Part shown: positions 8,147-15,198 of the stretch, piece by piece
Layout of the letters: every line of letters begins with the position of its first letter
Position numbering within the stretch: position 1 is the first letter of the stretch
Source of the DNA: Candidatus Bathyarchaeota archaeon
Lineage (GTDB): Archaea > Thermoproteota > Bathyarchaeia > Bathyarchaeales > Bathycorpusculaceae
Assembly: GCA_026414485.1 (NCBI GenBank)
Contig: JAOAIX010000009.1
Coordinates: 51,055 to 86,489, forward strand
Direction: 5' to 3'
Length of the DNA stretch: 35,435 nucleotides
Notes under the pieces: generated by a model
Seen by the model: the letters and a program-made list of their open reading frames with translations, nothing else
Told to the model about the DNA's origin: nothing
Databases searched by the model: none
Position numbers and translations under genes: made by a program

Positions 8147-8500
8147 TCAGACTATGTATTGGGTTTTGCTGTTGGTAGAGTACCCAGTTTGCTGTGTGAA
8201 CCAGTTGTCGTTCATAAGACACCATTTTGCTTTATCTCCATCAATTTGTAATACAAGAATTAAATCTAGTTTGTTCATTTTGGCGTATTCTACAAGCACA
8301 TCATAAACGTCTTGACTAATTTCTACATTTAAGTCTTGAGATTGATTATCTGTGATTCTCCGTGCATGGAAAACTGCTTTAAGTTTATCTTTCCCTTCGG
8401 GAATTTTGACGTTAACTTTGTTTACGAAATATACGTTTTCGTTGTAACTTAAGATTACATGGCGAGCATTTTCTGATTTAACTTCAGTTTGTTCTGACAT
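8147..8500 (-). CDS. Unrecognised 117-aa protein between cheA and cheW
   Basis: I do not recognise this protein. It has no membrane span, alternates predicted strands (HVILSYNENVYFVNKVNVKI, LKAVFHARRI, LDLILVLQID) with one helix (SQDVYDVLVEYAKMN), and ends in a polar Thr/Ser/Gln tail. A TATA-like box at 8531-8538 (CATATAAA on the minus strand) lies about 35 bases before the ATG and there is no SD, so the message would have a very short leader. It sits inside the chemotaxis block on the same strand, between cheA and cheW, each with its own spacing of about 180-250 bases. A role in signalling is suggested only by location. Confidence 0.65.
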   Translation of the reverse strand: MSEQTEVKSENARHVILSYNENVYFVNKVNVKIPEGKDKLKAVFHARRITDNQSQDLNVEISQDVYDVLVEYAKMNKLDLILVLQIDGDKAKWCLMNDNWFTQQTGYSTNSKTQYIV

Positions 8501-8530
8501 TTTACAACACTTTTAATGTTTGGTTGATAG

Positions 8531-8538
8531 TTTATATG
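8531..8538 (-). promoter_or_regulatory. TATA-like box for the 117-aa protein gene
   Basis: CATATAAA on the minus strand, centred about 34 bases before the ATG at 8500. It implies that this small gene is transcribed separately from cheA. Confidence 0.45.
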
Positions 8539-8633
8539 GCAATTAAGTAAGCTTCCAGCTTTGGTAATATTTTGTTTTAATAAATATATAATGAATTTTT
8601 ATAATTGATTTTTGCGAATAACAAGAGGGCCGT

Positions 8634-8683
8634 TAGGTTTAGTGGATAGTTTATGGTAGTAACGTTCTAAGAGCTAAACCCTA
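8634..8683. other. Imperfect inverted repeat in the cheA 3' gap
   Basis: GGTTTAG at 8636-8642 pairs with CTAAACC at 8674-8680 across a loop of about 31 bases. The outer bases extend the stem with one bulge (TA before, CTA after). The gap 8501-8748 holds this and the TATA-like box of the next gene, and no gene that I can see. The repeat could be part of the cheA 3' end or a small structured RNA. No T-run follows on the minus strand, so it is not a clear terminator. Confidence 0.35.
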
Positions 8684-8748
8684 GGTCTTGAAAAAACGCA
8701 ATGTATCAAAAATCTGCTCACTGGCAGGTAAGAAAACTGTCTGTCTGA

Positions 8749-10779
8749 TCAGTTTTTTGATTTGCTAACTAATTGTCCTACGTCTAGAACTAGAACCACC
8801 TGGCCATCTCCTAAGATTGTTGCTCCACTTATACCTTTAAGCCCAGATAGTGTTTCACTGAGTGATTTGACAAGTATGTCTTGTTGCCTTACTACTGAGT
8901 CTACAACCAACCCTATCTTTGAATTTTCGTCATTAAGGTATGTTATTAGTAGTTCCAAGTCTTCTTCGTATGCTGCACATTCTAGTCCTAAAACTTTATG
9001 TAAATGTACAACAGGTACCACTTTGTCTCTGACTACAATCGCTTCAGTTTTACCTAACGATTTTACTTCACTTTTTTTGGCGCGTACAATTTCTGATACT
9101 TGGCTAGTTGGTATAGCAAAAGTTTGTCCTGAATCATTTACCAAAATTGCTTGGATTATTGCTAAGGTGAGCGGTAGCTTAATCGTAGTTTTGGTTCCTT
9201 TTCCAAGCTGTGTTTCAAGGTGTACTGTGCCGCCTAGCGCTGTGATCTTAGTTTTCACTACGTCCATCCCTACCCCTCTGCCGCTTGTGTCGGTGACTTC
9301 TTTTGCTGTTGAAAAACCTGGTAGGAAAATCATGTTGATTATCTGTTCCCTAGTCATTTTTTCTAGCTCGACTTCGGTCGCAAAGCCTTTTTTAATTGCG
9401 GCTTTTTTAATTTTTTCAGGGTCAATACCTGCGCCGTCGTCTTCCACTTCGATAATTACATGGTCTCCGTTTCTTTGAGCTGAAAGCCTAATTGTTCCTT
9501 TTTCAGGTTTTTTTGCTTGCCAGCGTTCACTTGGTGTTTCTATGCCGTGGTCAATACTATTTCGAAGCAGGTGAATTAGAGGCTCTCCTATCTCATCTAG
9601 CACTGTGCGGTCAACTTCAATATCCCTACCTTCCATCACTAAATCTATCTTCTTGTTTTTCTTAAGTGAAAGGTCTCGCACAAGTCTAGGGAATCTGTCG
9701 AAGATTTGGCTCACGGGCACCATACGAACCTGCATTACTAGATCTTGAAGATCTGCTGTTAATCGGTCAATGTTTTCAGTAATACGCTTTAATCCGTCGT
9801 TTTTTATGTCAGCTGTAGCTTGAAGTAAAGCGATTTTATTTATAACTAGTTCACCCACCCAGTTCATGAGCTTATCAAGCTGATCAAATTTTACGCGAAC
9901 TGTTTGAGCAGAATGAACATCCGACAGCACTTTTGTAACTTTCCCGTTTTCAATACCGACACAAAAAGTTTTCTCTTCTCCAAGCATCGACGCCGTTTTT
10001 TGTCCTTTGTCCTCACCCAAACTTTCTATAGGGGTTACTTTGACATTTTCCACTTCAAGCACTTCTTGCGTGCATCTTTCAAGCTCTTTTTCGTCAATTT
10101 TTGTGGTAACAACCAGTTTAAAGCCTTGTTTCAGACTTTCTTCGTCTAACTCTTTCTTGTCAGGCACAGTTTTAACAATCTCTCCAATTTTACTGATTTT
10201 GCTGAGAATCATGTTTGCCCTTATGCCTTTGAATGAGCAGTCATCAGAAAATTTAAGGTTGATGTAATAGCCTTTTTCGCCAATATTTTTTGCTTTCTGT
10301 AAAGCGTCTTTTTCGTTATCATCAAGCTTAACCAAGGTGTTTTCTTGAATTCTATTTGATTCTGTGCCCTCATTTTTTGTTTCACCCTCTGGAGATGGCT
10401 TAGTTATGCCTGCAAGTAGCCTTTTTTTGAGTGTTTCGACTTCTATTTCTCCTTCGAGTCCTTTTTGGATTCTTTCCAACCTTGCAGATAAAGCATCAAC
10501 ACATTCAAGAAGAACTGTGATTAATTCAGGGGTAGGCACGTTACCTTTACGCATGCCATCAAAAACATCTTCCATTTTATGAGTCAGCTCTTGGAAGTCT
10601 TTATATCCCATCATTCCTGAAGAGCCCTTCAATGTATGAGCAGACCTAAAAAGCATGTTTATGATATCTCTGTTTTGAGGCTCTTTCTCAAGAGTTAACA
10701 TGGACTTAGTTAGGCATTCTATATGCTCTTTTGCTTCTTCAATAAATAACTCCCTGTATTGATCGTTATCCAAAGACAA
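8749..10779 (-). CDS. cheA: CheA: chemotaxis histidine kinase
   Basis: CheA autophosphorylates in response to receptor signals and passes the phosphate to CheY and CheB. The 676 residues show the full domain order: P1 Hpt with phospho-acceptor His48 in RSAHTLKGSSG; a P2-like region about 170-250; P3 dimerisation helices starting near VRVKFDQLDKLMNWVGELV (295-313); the P4 ATPase with the N box at Asn407 (LLRNSIDHG), the G1 box DDGAGI (447-452), an F box near PGFSTA and the G2 box GRGVGMDVV (500-508); and a P5 CheW-like domain from about 540. The start is a TTG at 10779 with AAGGTGGA nine bases upstream; no better start exists near the P1 helix. All catalytic motifs look intact. Confidence 0.97.
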   Translation of the reverse strand: MSLDNDQYRELFIEEAKEHIECLTKSMLTLEKEPQNRDIINMLFRSAHTLKGSSGMMGYKDFQELTHKMEDVFDGMRKGNVPTPELITVLLECVDALSARLERIQKGLEGEIEVETLKKRLLAGITKPSPEGETKNEGTESNRIQENTLVKLDDNEKDALQKAKNIGEKGYYINLKFSDDCSFKGIRANMILSKISKIGEIVKTVPDKKELDEESLKQGFKLVVTTKIDEKELERCTQEVLEVENVKVTPIESLGEDKGQKTASMLGEEKTFCVGIENGKVTKVLSDVHSAQTVRVKFDQLDKLMNWVGELVINKIALLQATADIKNDGLKRITENIDRLTADLQDLVMQVRMVPVSQIFDRFPRLVRDLSLKKNKKIDLVMEGRDIEVDRTVLDEIGEPLIHLLRNSIDHGIETPSERWQAKKPEKGTIRLSAQRNGDHVIIEVEDDGAGIDPEKIKKAAIKKGFATEVELEKMTREQIINMIFLPGFSTAKEVTDTSGRGVGMDVVKTKITALGGTVHLETQLGKGTKTTIKLPLTLAIIQAILVNDSGQTFAIPTSQVSEIVRAKKSEVKSLGKTEAIVVRDKVVPVVHLHKVLGLECAAYEEDLELLITYLNDENSKIGLVVDSVVRQQDILVKSLSETLSGLKGISGATILGDGQVVLVLDVGQLVSKSKN

Positions 10780-10850
10780 CCGTAACAGTCCACCTTATGT
10801 TAGCTTGGTTTGATAACAATTTTTCAACTTTGAAATTATTTTGTGTGAGT

Positions 10851-10882
10851 GTGTCTCGATTTGAGACACCCAAAAGTGTCTC
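10851..10882. promoter_or_regulatory. Triple 7-bp repeat able to form two alternative hairpins between cheR and cheA
   Basis: On the plus strand GTGTCTC (10851-10857), GAGACAC (10863-10869) and GTGTCTC (10876-10882) follow each other with spacers of five and six bases. The central copy can pair with either neighbour: seven pairs to the left, eight to the right if the flanking T/A is counted. It lies directly after the cheR stop, 71 bases before the cheA start. It could be an RNA switch, a processing site or a protein operator. Confidence 0.6.
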
Positions 10883-10885
10883 AGT

Positions 10886-11785
10886 TTAAATTTCTTTGAA
10901 ATCCCACACAGTTATTTTTGTGTTGGGTTGAATAATGCCTATTTGATCTACTACGTTTACTTGCTTTGGTTTTTGATAGACGCGTGTTCTTATGTCTACT
11001 ACCGCAAATTTTCTGCTGGGTTCACCACTTAGCATCTCTGCTTTTCCAGTAATAAGATATCCTCCTTCGCGTAGAGCATTATAGAAGTTCATGTGAATTA
11101 ACTGCTGACTTTCTTTCGCAAAATAAATCATAACATTTCTGCATAAAATGAGATCCAAATTTCGGCGCAACGGCTCCTTCATTAAGTCATGTTGTTCAAA
11201 ATGGATAAGGCTGCGGACAAAATCGCGTACTCTGTATGTTTCGCCTATTTTCGTAAAATATTCGTTGACTATGCCTTCTGAAAGCCCACATAACTGCTTT
11301 TTTTGATATTCGCCTTTTACAGCTTTTAATAAAGCGTCTTTATCAATATCTGAAGCAAAAATTGAAATTTGGTGGTTTTTTATTTTTTCACCAAGGATTT
11401 TGTGTGCCAAAATGGCTAATGAATATGGTTCTTCTCCGCTTGCGCAGCCCGCGCTCCAAATTCTTACAGGGTTAGACGCGAAAAGTTTAGGCAAAAGTAT
11501 TTTTTCTAAATAAAGATAAACGTCGTTGTCCCTCATGAACATAGTGTAGTTTATTGTTAAATCGTTTAGAAGTTGTTGGTATTCTCCAGGGTTTTTTTTC
11601 AGATAAATTATGTATTTGCTGTAATTTTGAGAACCCGTTGCTTTCAATCTTACGTCAAATCGCCTTCTGAGATATTCGTCGCGGTAACCATCACAGTTTA
11701 GACCCACATTTTCGAAAAGCATTTTCTTTAGTTTCTGGAAAGCTACTTTTTCTAGGAAATCTTCCAGTTCTTTTGTGTTTTCCAT
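10886..11785 (-). CDS. cheR: CheR: chemoreceptor glutamate methyltransferase
   Basis: CheR uses S-adenosylmethionine to methylate receptor glutamates. The 299-residue protein has the N-terminal helical CheR_N domain, including LRRRFDVRLKATG (39-51) and the NYTMFMRD segment (79-86), which corresponds to the family's NxTxFFR with one F replaced by M. The SAM-binding domain carries IWSAGCASGEEPYSLA (109-124), FASDID, and LDLILCRNVMIYF. The ATG at 11785 is separated by 43 bases from the upstream cheC gene. The last 30 residues extend past the usual fold. It is followed by the triple-repeat element and cheA, so the cheY-D-C-C-R run may end or be regulated here. Confidence 0.96.
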   Translation of the reverse strand: MENTKELEDFLEKVAFQKLKKMLFENVGLNCDGYRDEYLRRRFDVRLKATGSQNYSKYIIYLKKNPGEYQQLLNDLTINYTMFMRDNDVYLYLEKILLPKLFASNPVRIWSAGCASGEEPYSLAILAHKILGEKIKNHQISIFASDIDKDALLKAVKGEYQKKQLCGLSEGIVNEYFTKIGETYRVRDFVRSLIHFEQHDLMKEPLRRNLDLILCRNVMIYFAKESQQLIHMNFYNALREGGYLITGKAEMLSGEPSRKFAVVDIRTRVYQKPKQVNVVDQIGIIQPNTKITVWDFKEI

Positions 11786-11828
11786 AGTTATGCACTTTTC
11801 AGAAACAGTTAATTCAGAGTTTAAGTAA

Positions 11829-12518
11829 CTATTTATTAGATGAATCGTTTAAAGCGCGGTTATTGTGCTGGTTTTCTTGACCATTGTATTCTAGCCATTT
11901 TCTCCCTTTTTTGACCATTATTTTTTGTAGTTTTTCGCTTGGAAACATTATGAGGTATCCTTCAGCTGAACTTGTGCTACGTTTGAACCGTGCATCAAAA
12001 ATTGCTGCTGTATCAGAACATAGTGCCTGCTTTGAAAGTAGCTCGTCAATAACGGCGTCAAACGCATCGTAAATTAGTAGGGGTGGGGTGGGAAGTAACT
12101 GTGTTGATGTGAAATTTGCCATGGCGTTTAGAAAGGAACAAAGCATTATGGATCCAAGTTCTTCTAAGGCTGATTTTTCGATTTCTTGATCTGTTTTGAC
12201 GTCATCCGTCATTATCCTGGCAATTTTTTTTGCTTCATCATCTTCAAAAATAAGCATTAAATCGCAACTCATGTTTTCTCTTAGTTGCATGAAAATGGCT
12301 ACTACAGGCGTATCATGTTTCTCATAAATCTGTGGAACCAGGTGAGGTGGTTTTACGTGTAAGCGTGGTACTTCCACGTTTACTTGTTCATTCAACATTG
12401 TAGAGAGAGCCACCGTCGCCTGTCCTGAACCGATGCTTCCAATTTCTAGTAGTATATCTTGAGCTGTAATTTCTGGGTTTTTGTTATTTTTCTCTGGTTC
12501 TAATTTTTGTCCACTCAT
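11829..12518 (-). CDS. cheC: CheC-family protein 1 with both phosphatase sites degenerate
   Basis: CheC proteins dephosphorylate CheY-P and bind CheD. Each pseudo-symmetric half normally has D/S-x3-E-x2-N-x22-P. Here the first site keeps Asp21, Glu25 and Pro51 but has Ser28 in place of Asn (EIGSIGSG); the second keeps Ser116, Glu120 and Pro146 but has Ser123 in place of Asn (ELGSIML). With the catalytic Asn gone from both, phosphatase activity is doubtful. The fold otherwise looks complete, so a binding role (CheD partner or CheY-P reader) is more likely. The length is 229 residues with a 25-residue polar tail. It starts 22 bases after the second cheC gene. Confidence 0.92.
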   Translation of the reverse strand: MSGQKLEPEKNNKNPEITAQDILLEIGSIGSGQATVALSTMLNEQVNVEVPRLHVKPPHLVPQIYEKHDTPVVAIFMQLRENMSCDLMLIFEDDEAKKIARIMTDDVKTDQEIEKSALEELGSIMLCSFLNAMANFTSTQLLPTPPLLIYDAFDAVIDELLSKQALCSDTAAIFDARFKRSTSSAEGYLIMFPSEKLQKIMVKKGRKWLEYNGQENQHNNRALNDSSNK

Positions 12519-12540
12519 TTTTCTCCCGTTTTATTGTTTG

Positions 12541-13218
12541 TTAGTTAATCATTTGTTCTTTTGATTTTTGTACGAGTTGTTTTTGTAGTTGTGGACTTGG
12601 GAATAATATCAGTATTGATTTTGCGTCCTCGTTGGAGCGTTTAAACTGTGTGTCAAATATCAATGCGTTATCTGATGTTATTGCTTGCTTTACTACAAAA
12701 TTGTCAATTATAGAATCAAAAGTGTCTATCACCCTTTGAGGAGTCGTTGGGATTAGTTGTATGCCTGTGAAATCAGAGATAGCGGTTAAAAATGATCCAA
12801 TAAGTATGTTACCCAGTTCTTGTATGGCTGACTCTTCCATGGCGGGGTCGAGTTCTTCTACAGACGGCGCCATAGTCATAATGGCTGCGATTTTCTTTGC
12901 CTCTACGGCATCAAAAGCTAGCAATATATCGCAATCATTGTTGGCTATTTGCATGTAAACTGCGGTCGTTGGTTCCTCATGTTTTTCGTAATGTTTCGGC
13001 AACTCGTGTGGTGGGATTGTATGAATTCGAGGTATGTTTATTGTAACTTGTTGCTGGAGAACTTGTGACAGAGCTGTGGCAGCATGCCCTGCTCCTATAC
13101 TGCCCAACTCTAAGAGTATTCCGAGATCAACTTCGTCTATAAGTGTAGAATAAACCGTAGGTTTAAATTCACTTTTTAGATACATTACGCTGTTATTTTT
13201 TTCCAGTTGCTCGCTCAT
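12541..13218 (-). CDS. cheC: CheC-family CheY-P phosphatase 2, one intact active site
   Basis: Paralogue of the downstream cheC gene, 225 residues. The first half reads G33-x3-E37-x2-S40-x22-P63, so both the first acid position and the Asn are lost. The second half reads S130-x3-E134-x2-N137-x22-P160 (AIQELGNILIG) and is intact. It is therefore the better candidate for the working CheY-P phosphatase of this cluster. In CheC of Bacillus the second site is also the more active one. An N-terminal extension of about 25 residues precedes the fold. The start overlaps the cheD stop by four bases, consistent with translational coupling and with the known CheC-CheD complex. Confidence 0.93.
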   Translation of the reverse strand: MSEQLEKNNSVMYLKSEFKPTVYSTLIDEVDLGILLELGSIGAGHAATALSQVLQQQVTINIPRIHTIPPHELPKHYEKHEEPTTAVYMQIANNDCDILLAFDAVEAKKIAAIMTMAPSVEELDPAMEESAIQELGNILIGSFLTAISDFTGIQLIPTTPQRVIDTFDSIIDNFVVKQAITSDNALIFDTQFKRSNEDAKSILILFPSPQLQKQLVQKSKEQMIN

Positions 13219-13823
13219 AGTTCTATTGTCTCTCCATTGAAAACTTTAACTGTTACATTTCCAGTTTCAACTTCAAAACTTATTCTTCGACCATGAGAGC
13301 CTCCAACATCCTCGGCGATAAGCCTGATTTTATGTTGCGCTAAAGCCTCTTTTACCGCTTCGACGTTTTTGGCTCCTATATTAAGAGCGTTCATGTTTGG
13401 AAACATGTTTGCACCCCCTGCAATTTTGGCGCTCAACCTGCTCTCCTTTCTACATAGTTTCCTCACCTCGTTGGCTAAACTTGGCACCGCTGTGTCTGCA
13501 AATTTTCCTGGAAGAGATTCGTGTGGAGCAATGGCAGATTTGGGAAGCATAATGTGAGCCAACCCCCCACACATGTTGGCTGAGTCGTACAGGCATATAG
13601 CCACGCACGAGCCGACACTAGTTACCAGTTTTACTGGATTTTTTTCCGCTTTCATTTCCGCCATGTTCACACGAATCTCCTCAAATCTTGTTTTTGTTGT
13701 GGTTTCTATCGTCGTAGTTGTTATAGTTTGGAGTTTGGTAATGGCGCCCACTTTTACTCCAATGTGACTGCGATCAATAATCGAGCCTGTTTTTTGGTGC
13801 AGCCAAATTGGAGCAGTTAGCAA
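13215..13823 (-). CDS. cheD: CheD: chemoreceptor glutamine deamidase
   Basis: CheD deamidates selected receptor glutamines and binds CheC. The conserved domain starts at about residue 52 of this frame (VNMAEMKAEK), followed by VTSVGSCVAICLYD with catalytic Cys73, GGLAHIMLP with His90, KFADTAVPSL, AKIAGGANMF and AEDVGGSHGRR. The full frame opens with a TTG at 13823, 11 bases after cheY, with GAGGT ahead of it, giving a 51-residue Thr-rich extension (ITTTTIETTTKT). The usual CheD has no such extension, and a GTG at 13670 preceded by GAGGAG six bases upstream would give a standard 151-residue protein. I list the whole open frame because of the tight operon spacing, but the internal GTG is about as likely. 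Confidence 0.9.
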   Translation of the reverse strand: MLTAPIWLHQKTGSIIDRSHIGVKVGAITKLQTITTTTIETTTKTRFEEIRVNMAEMKAEKNPVKLVTSVGSCVAICLYDSANMCGGLAHIMLPKSAIAPHESLPGKFADTAVPSLANEVRKLCRKESRLSAKIAGGANMFPNMNALNIGAKNVEAVKEALAQHKIRLIAEDVGGSHGRRISFEVETGNVTVKVFNGETIEL

Positions 13824-13834
13824 TTTTAGTTACC

Positions 13835-14203
13835 TCAGCAGTACTTGGACAATACTTCCATGACTTTTTGAGGTTGAAAAGGTTTGACAACGAAATCTTT
13901 TGCTCCTGATTTGAGTGCCTCGGCTATGAGCGCTTGCTGTCCCATAGAGCTACACATAACGACTTTCGCTGCGGGATCTACGCTGACTATCTGTTTTAAT
14001 GCTTCGATTCCGTCTTTGGCTTTGGGTGTTGGTGGCATGACTATATCCATGAGAACTAAGTCAGGTTTTACTGCTTGAAACTGGTTTATGGCTTCTTCGC
14101 CGTTTGATGCTTCAGCTACAACTTCGTGGCCGGACTGCAGTATTATTTTTTTGAGTACTGCTCTCATGAATGATGCGTCGTCTACTACCATAACTGTTCC
14201 CAT
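13835..14203 (-). CDS. cheY: CheY: single-domain response regulator
   Basis: CheY carries the phosphate from CheA to the motor or other output. The 122-residue receiver has Asp8/Asp9, phospho-acceptor Asp53 (LVLMDIVMP), Ser85/Ser86 (VMCSSMG) and Lys107 (VVKPF). After the conserved MP the loop reads PTPKAKDG, about five residues longer than the usual MxG loop, next to the phosphorylation site. The ATG at 14203 has GAGG about ten bases upstream. It leads the cheY-D-C-C-R series, all spaced by 43 bases or less. In archaea the phosphorylated form usually acts on the archaellum through CheF, but neither is visible here. Confidence 0.95.
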   Translation of the reverse strand: MGTVMVVDDASFMRAVLKKIILQSGHEVVAEASNGEEAINQFQAVKPDLVLMDIVMPPTPKAKDGIEALKQIVSVDPAAKVVMCSSMGQQALIAEALKSGAKDFVVKPFQPQKVMEVLSKYC

Positions 14204-14330
14204 AGGTGTTTTCCTCGTGTGTTAAGTTGGTTTATGGGGGGTTTCTAAATATTAAAATATTGTGTATTATGATATAATATTATGTAACTTCATCGATGAT
14301 AGGCGAGTCAAAGCTATATTTTAAATACTT

Positions 14331-14349
14331 ATCAAAATTGCATTTTGAT
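14331..14349. promoter_or_regulatory. Perfect inverted repeat between the 173-aa gene and cheY
   Basis: ATCAAAATTGCATTTTGAT is an 8-bp perfect inverted repeat with a 3-base centre. It lies 16 bases after the stop of the 173-aa gene and about 128 bases before cheY. It may be an operator for the cheY operon or the 3' hairpin of the upstream gene. The rest of 14204-14365 is AT-rich promoter sequence with a TATA-like ATATTTAG near 14250. Confidence 0.4.
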
Positions 14350-14365
14350 TGGTTTCGTTAGTTAA

Positions 14366-14887
14366 TCATTTTTGTGTTGATGAAGTCACAGCTGCAAAAG
14401 CTTCGGATATTTTTTGCAGTTCTTTTGTTAATGTTGTTAGGAATTTGATCCTGTTTTCCACTTTCTTTTTCTGAGCACTTGTTAACGTTTTGAATTTAGG
14501 TAGTATATCGGATACTACTGCCATCATGAGTTCGCGGTTTTTTTCTTCCTGTAGATTTTTGAGTTCCATCCTGCCGTCTTTATGTACAAGCGATAAGTGA
14601 CCTGTGGGATCAACAAATGCTTGTGTGATGGCGCCTGTTTCCGCTGGTAGGGCAGAAACAGAAACTTGAATTGCGGTTGTTAGCGGTTGCATAAGTTTAA
14701 AGAGTGCAACAAAAAACTGTGTAGTTAAAAGTTTTTCTTCACTTGTAAGTTCGCTGATCTGGCCGATATCGTCTGCCACGTTTTTCAGGGATTCTAAAAC
14801 TTCCTGTAGTGAAATCTGCTTTCGCTCTTGCTTTTCATCATGGAGAGGCATTTCCACTACGGGTTTGGTTATAGTTTCCTGTGTCAA
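14366..14887 (-). CDS. Unrecognised 173-aa protein upstream of cheY
   Basis: I do not recognise this protein; it is not CheF. The start is a TTG at 14887 without SD, but a TATA-like TTATAAGT at 14914-14921 lies about 30 bases upstream, so translation may be nearly leaderless; an ATG at residue 13 is an alternative. Residues 25-75 are helical, and residues 80-120 contain short strands (GAITQAFVDPTGHLSLVHKD) resembling a beta hairpin. Residues 120-165 are amphipathic helices rich in Lys and Thr. There is no membrane segment or signal peptide. It is on the same strand as the chemotaxis genes and is the first gene of the run, so it could be a chemotaxis accessory; this is location only. Confidence 0.65.
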   Translation of the reverse strand: MTQETITKPVVEMPLHDEKQERKQISLQEVLESLKNVADDIGQISELTSEEKLLTTQFFVALFKLMQPLTTAIQVSVSALPAETGAITQAFVDPTGHLSLVHKDGRMELKNLQEEKNRELMMAVVSDILPKFKTLTSAQKKKVENRIKFLTTLTKELQKISEAFAAVTSSTQK

Positions 14888-15198
14888 CGGTTATCGCTTG
14901 TGACTAAAGGATTACTTATAAGAAAAGAGCTTGTATGTAGTAAGGCCTACGTACACTTTTCTTCAAGGGATGATGCTTTTATGGTGCTACTCAATAGTGG
15001 TTCTATTTAAAAGCAGTGGTTAAACTGTGTATAATTTAAGTTTCTGTTTACTATTTAACTTTAATTTGCTGTTATTTTCTCTAAATTGTACTTTGAATTT
15101 GCGTTTATGCTTTACAATGATTGGTTATAATAAGTCGTAATACGTAATATTTATTTGTCTGGGTTTGGCACTTCGTTATCAGTCAGAGGCGGCATAGC
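14888..15198. other. Divergent promoter region
   Basis: This 311-base AT-rich gap separates the minus-strand chemotaxis block from the plus-strand AAA+/VWA pair. It contains the TATA-like TTATAAGT (14914-14921, minus strand) for the 173-aa gene, and TATAATAA (15126-15133, plus strand) or TAATATTTAT just after it for the ATPase gene. I see no gene in it. Confidence 0.5.

Noticed and set aside
8622-8700. tRNA-like look (GGGCC..., GGTTTAGTGGATAG) in the cheA 3' gap
   Set aside because: No matching acceptor 3' strand and no T arm can be paired, so it is kept only as an inverted repeat.
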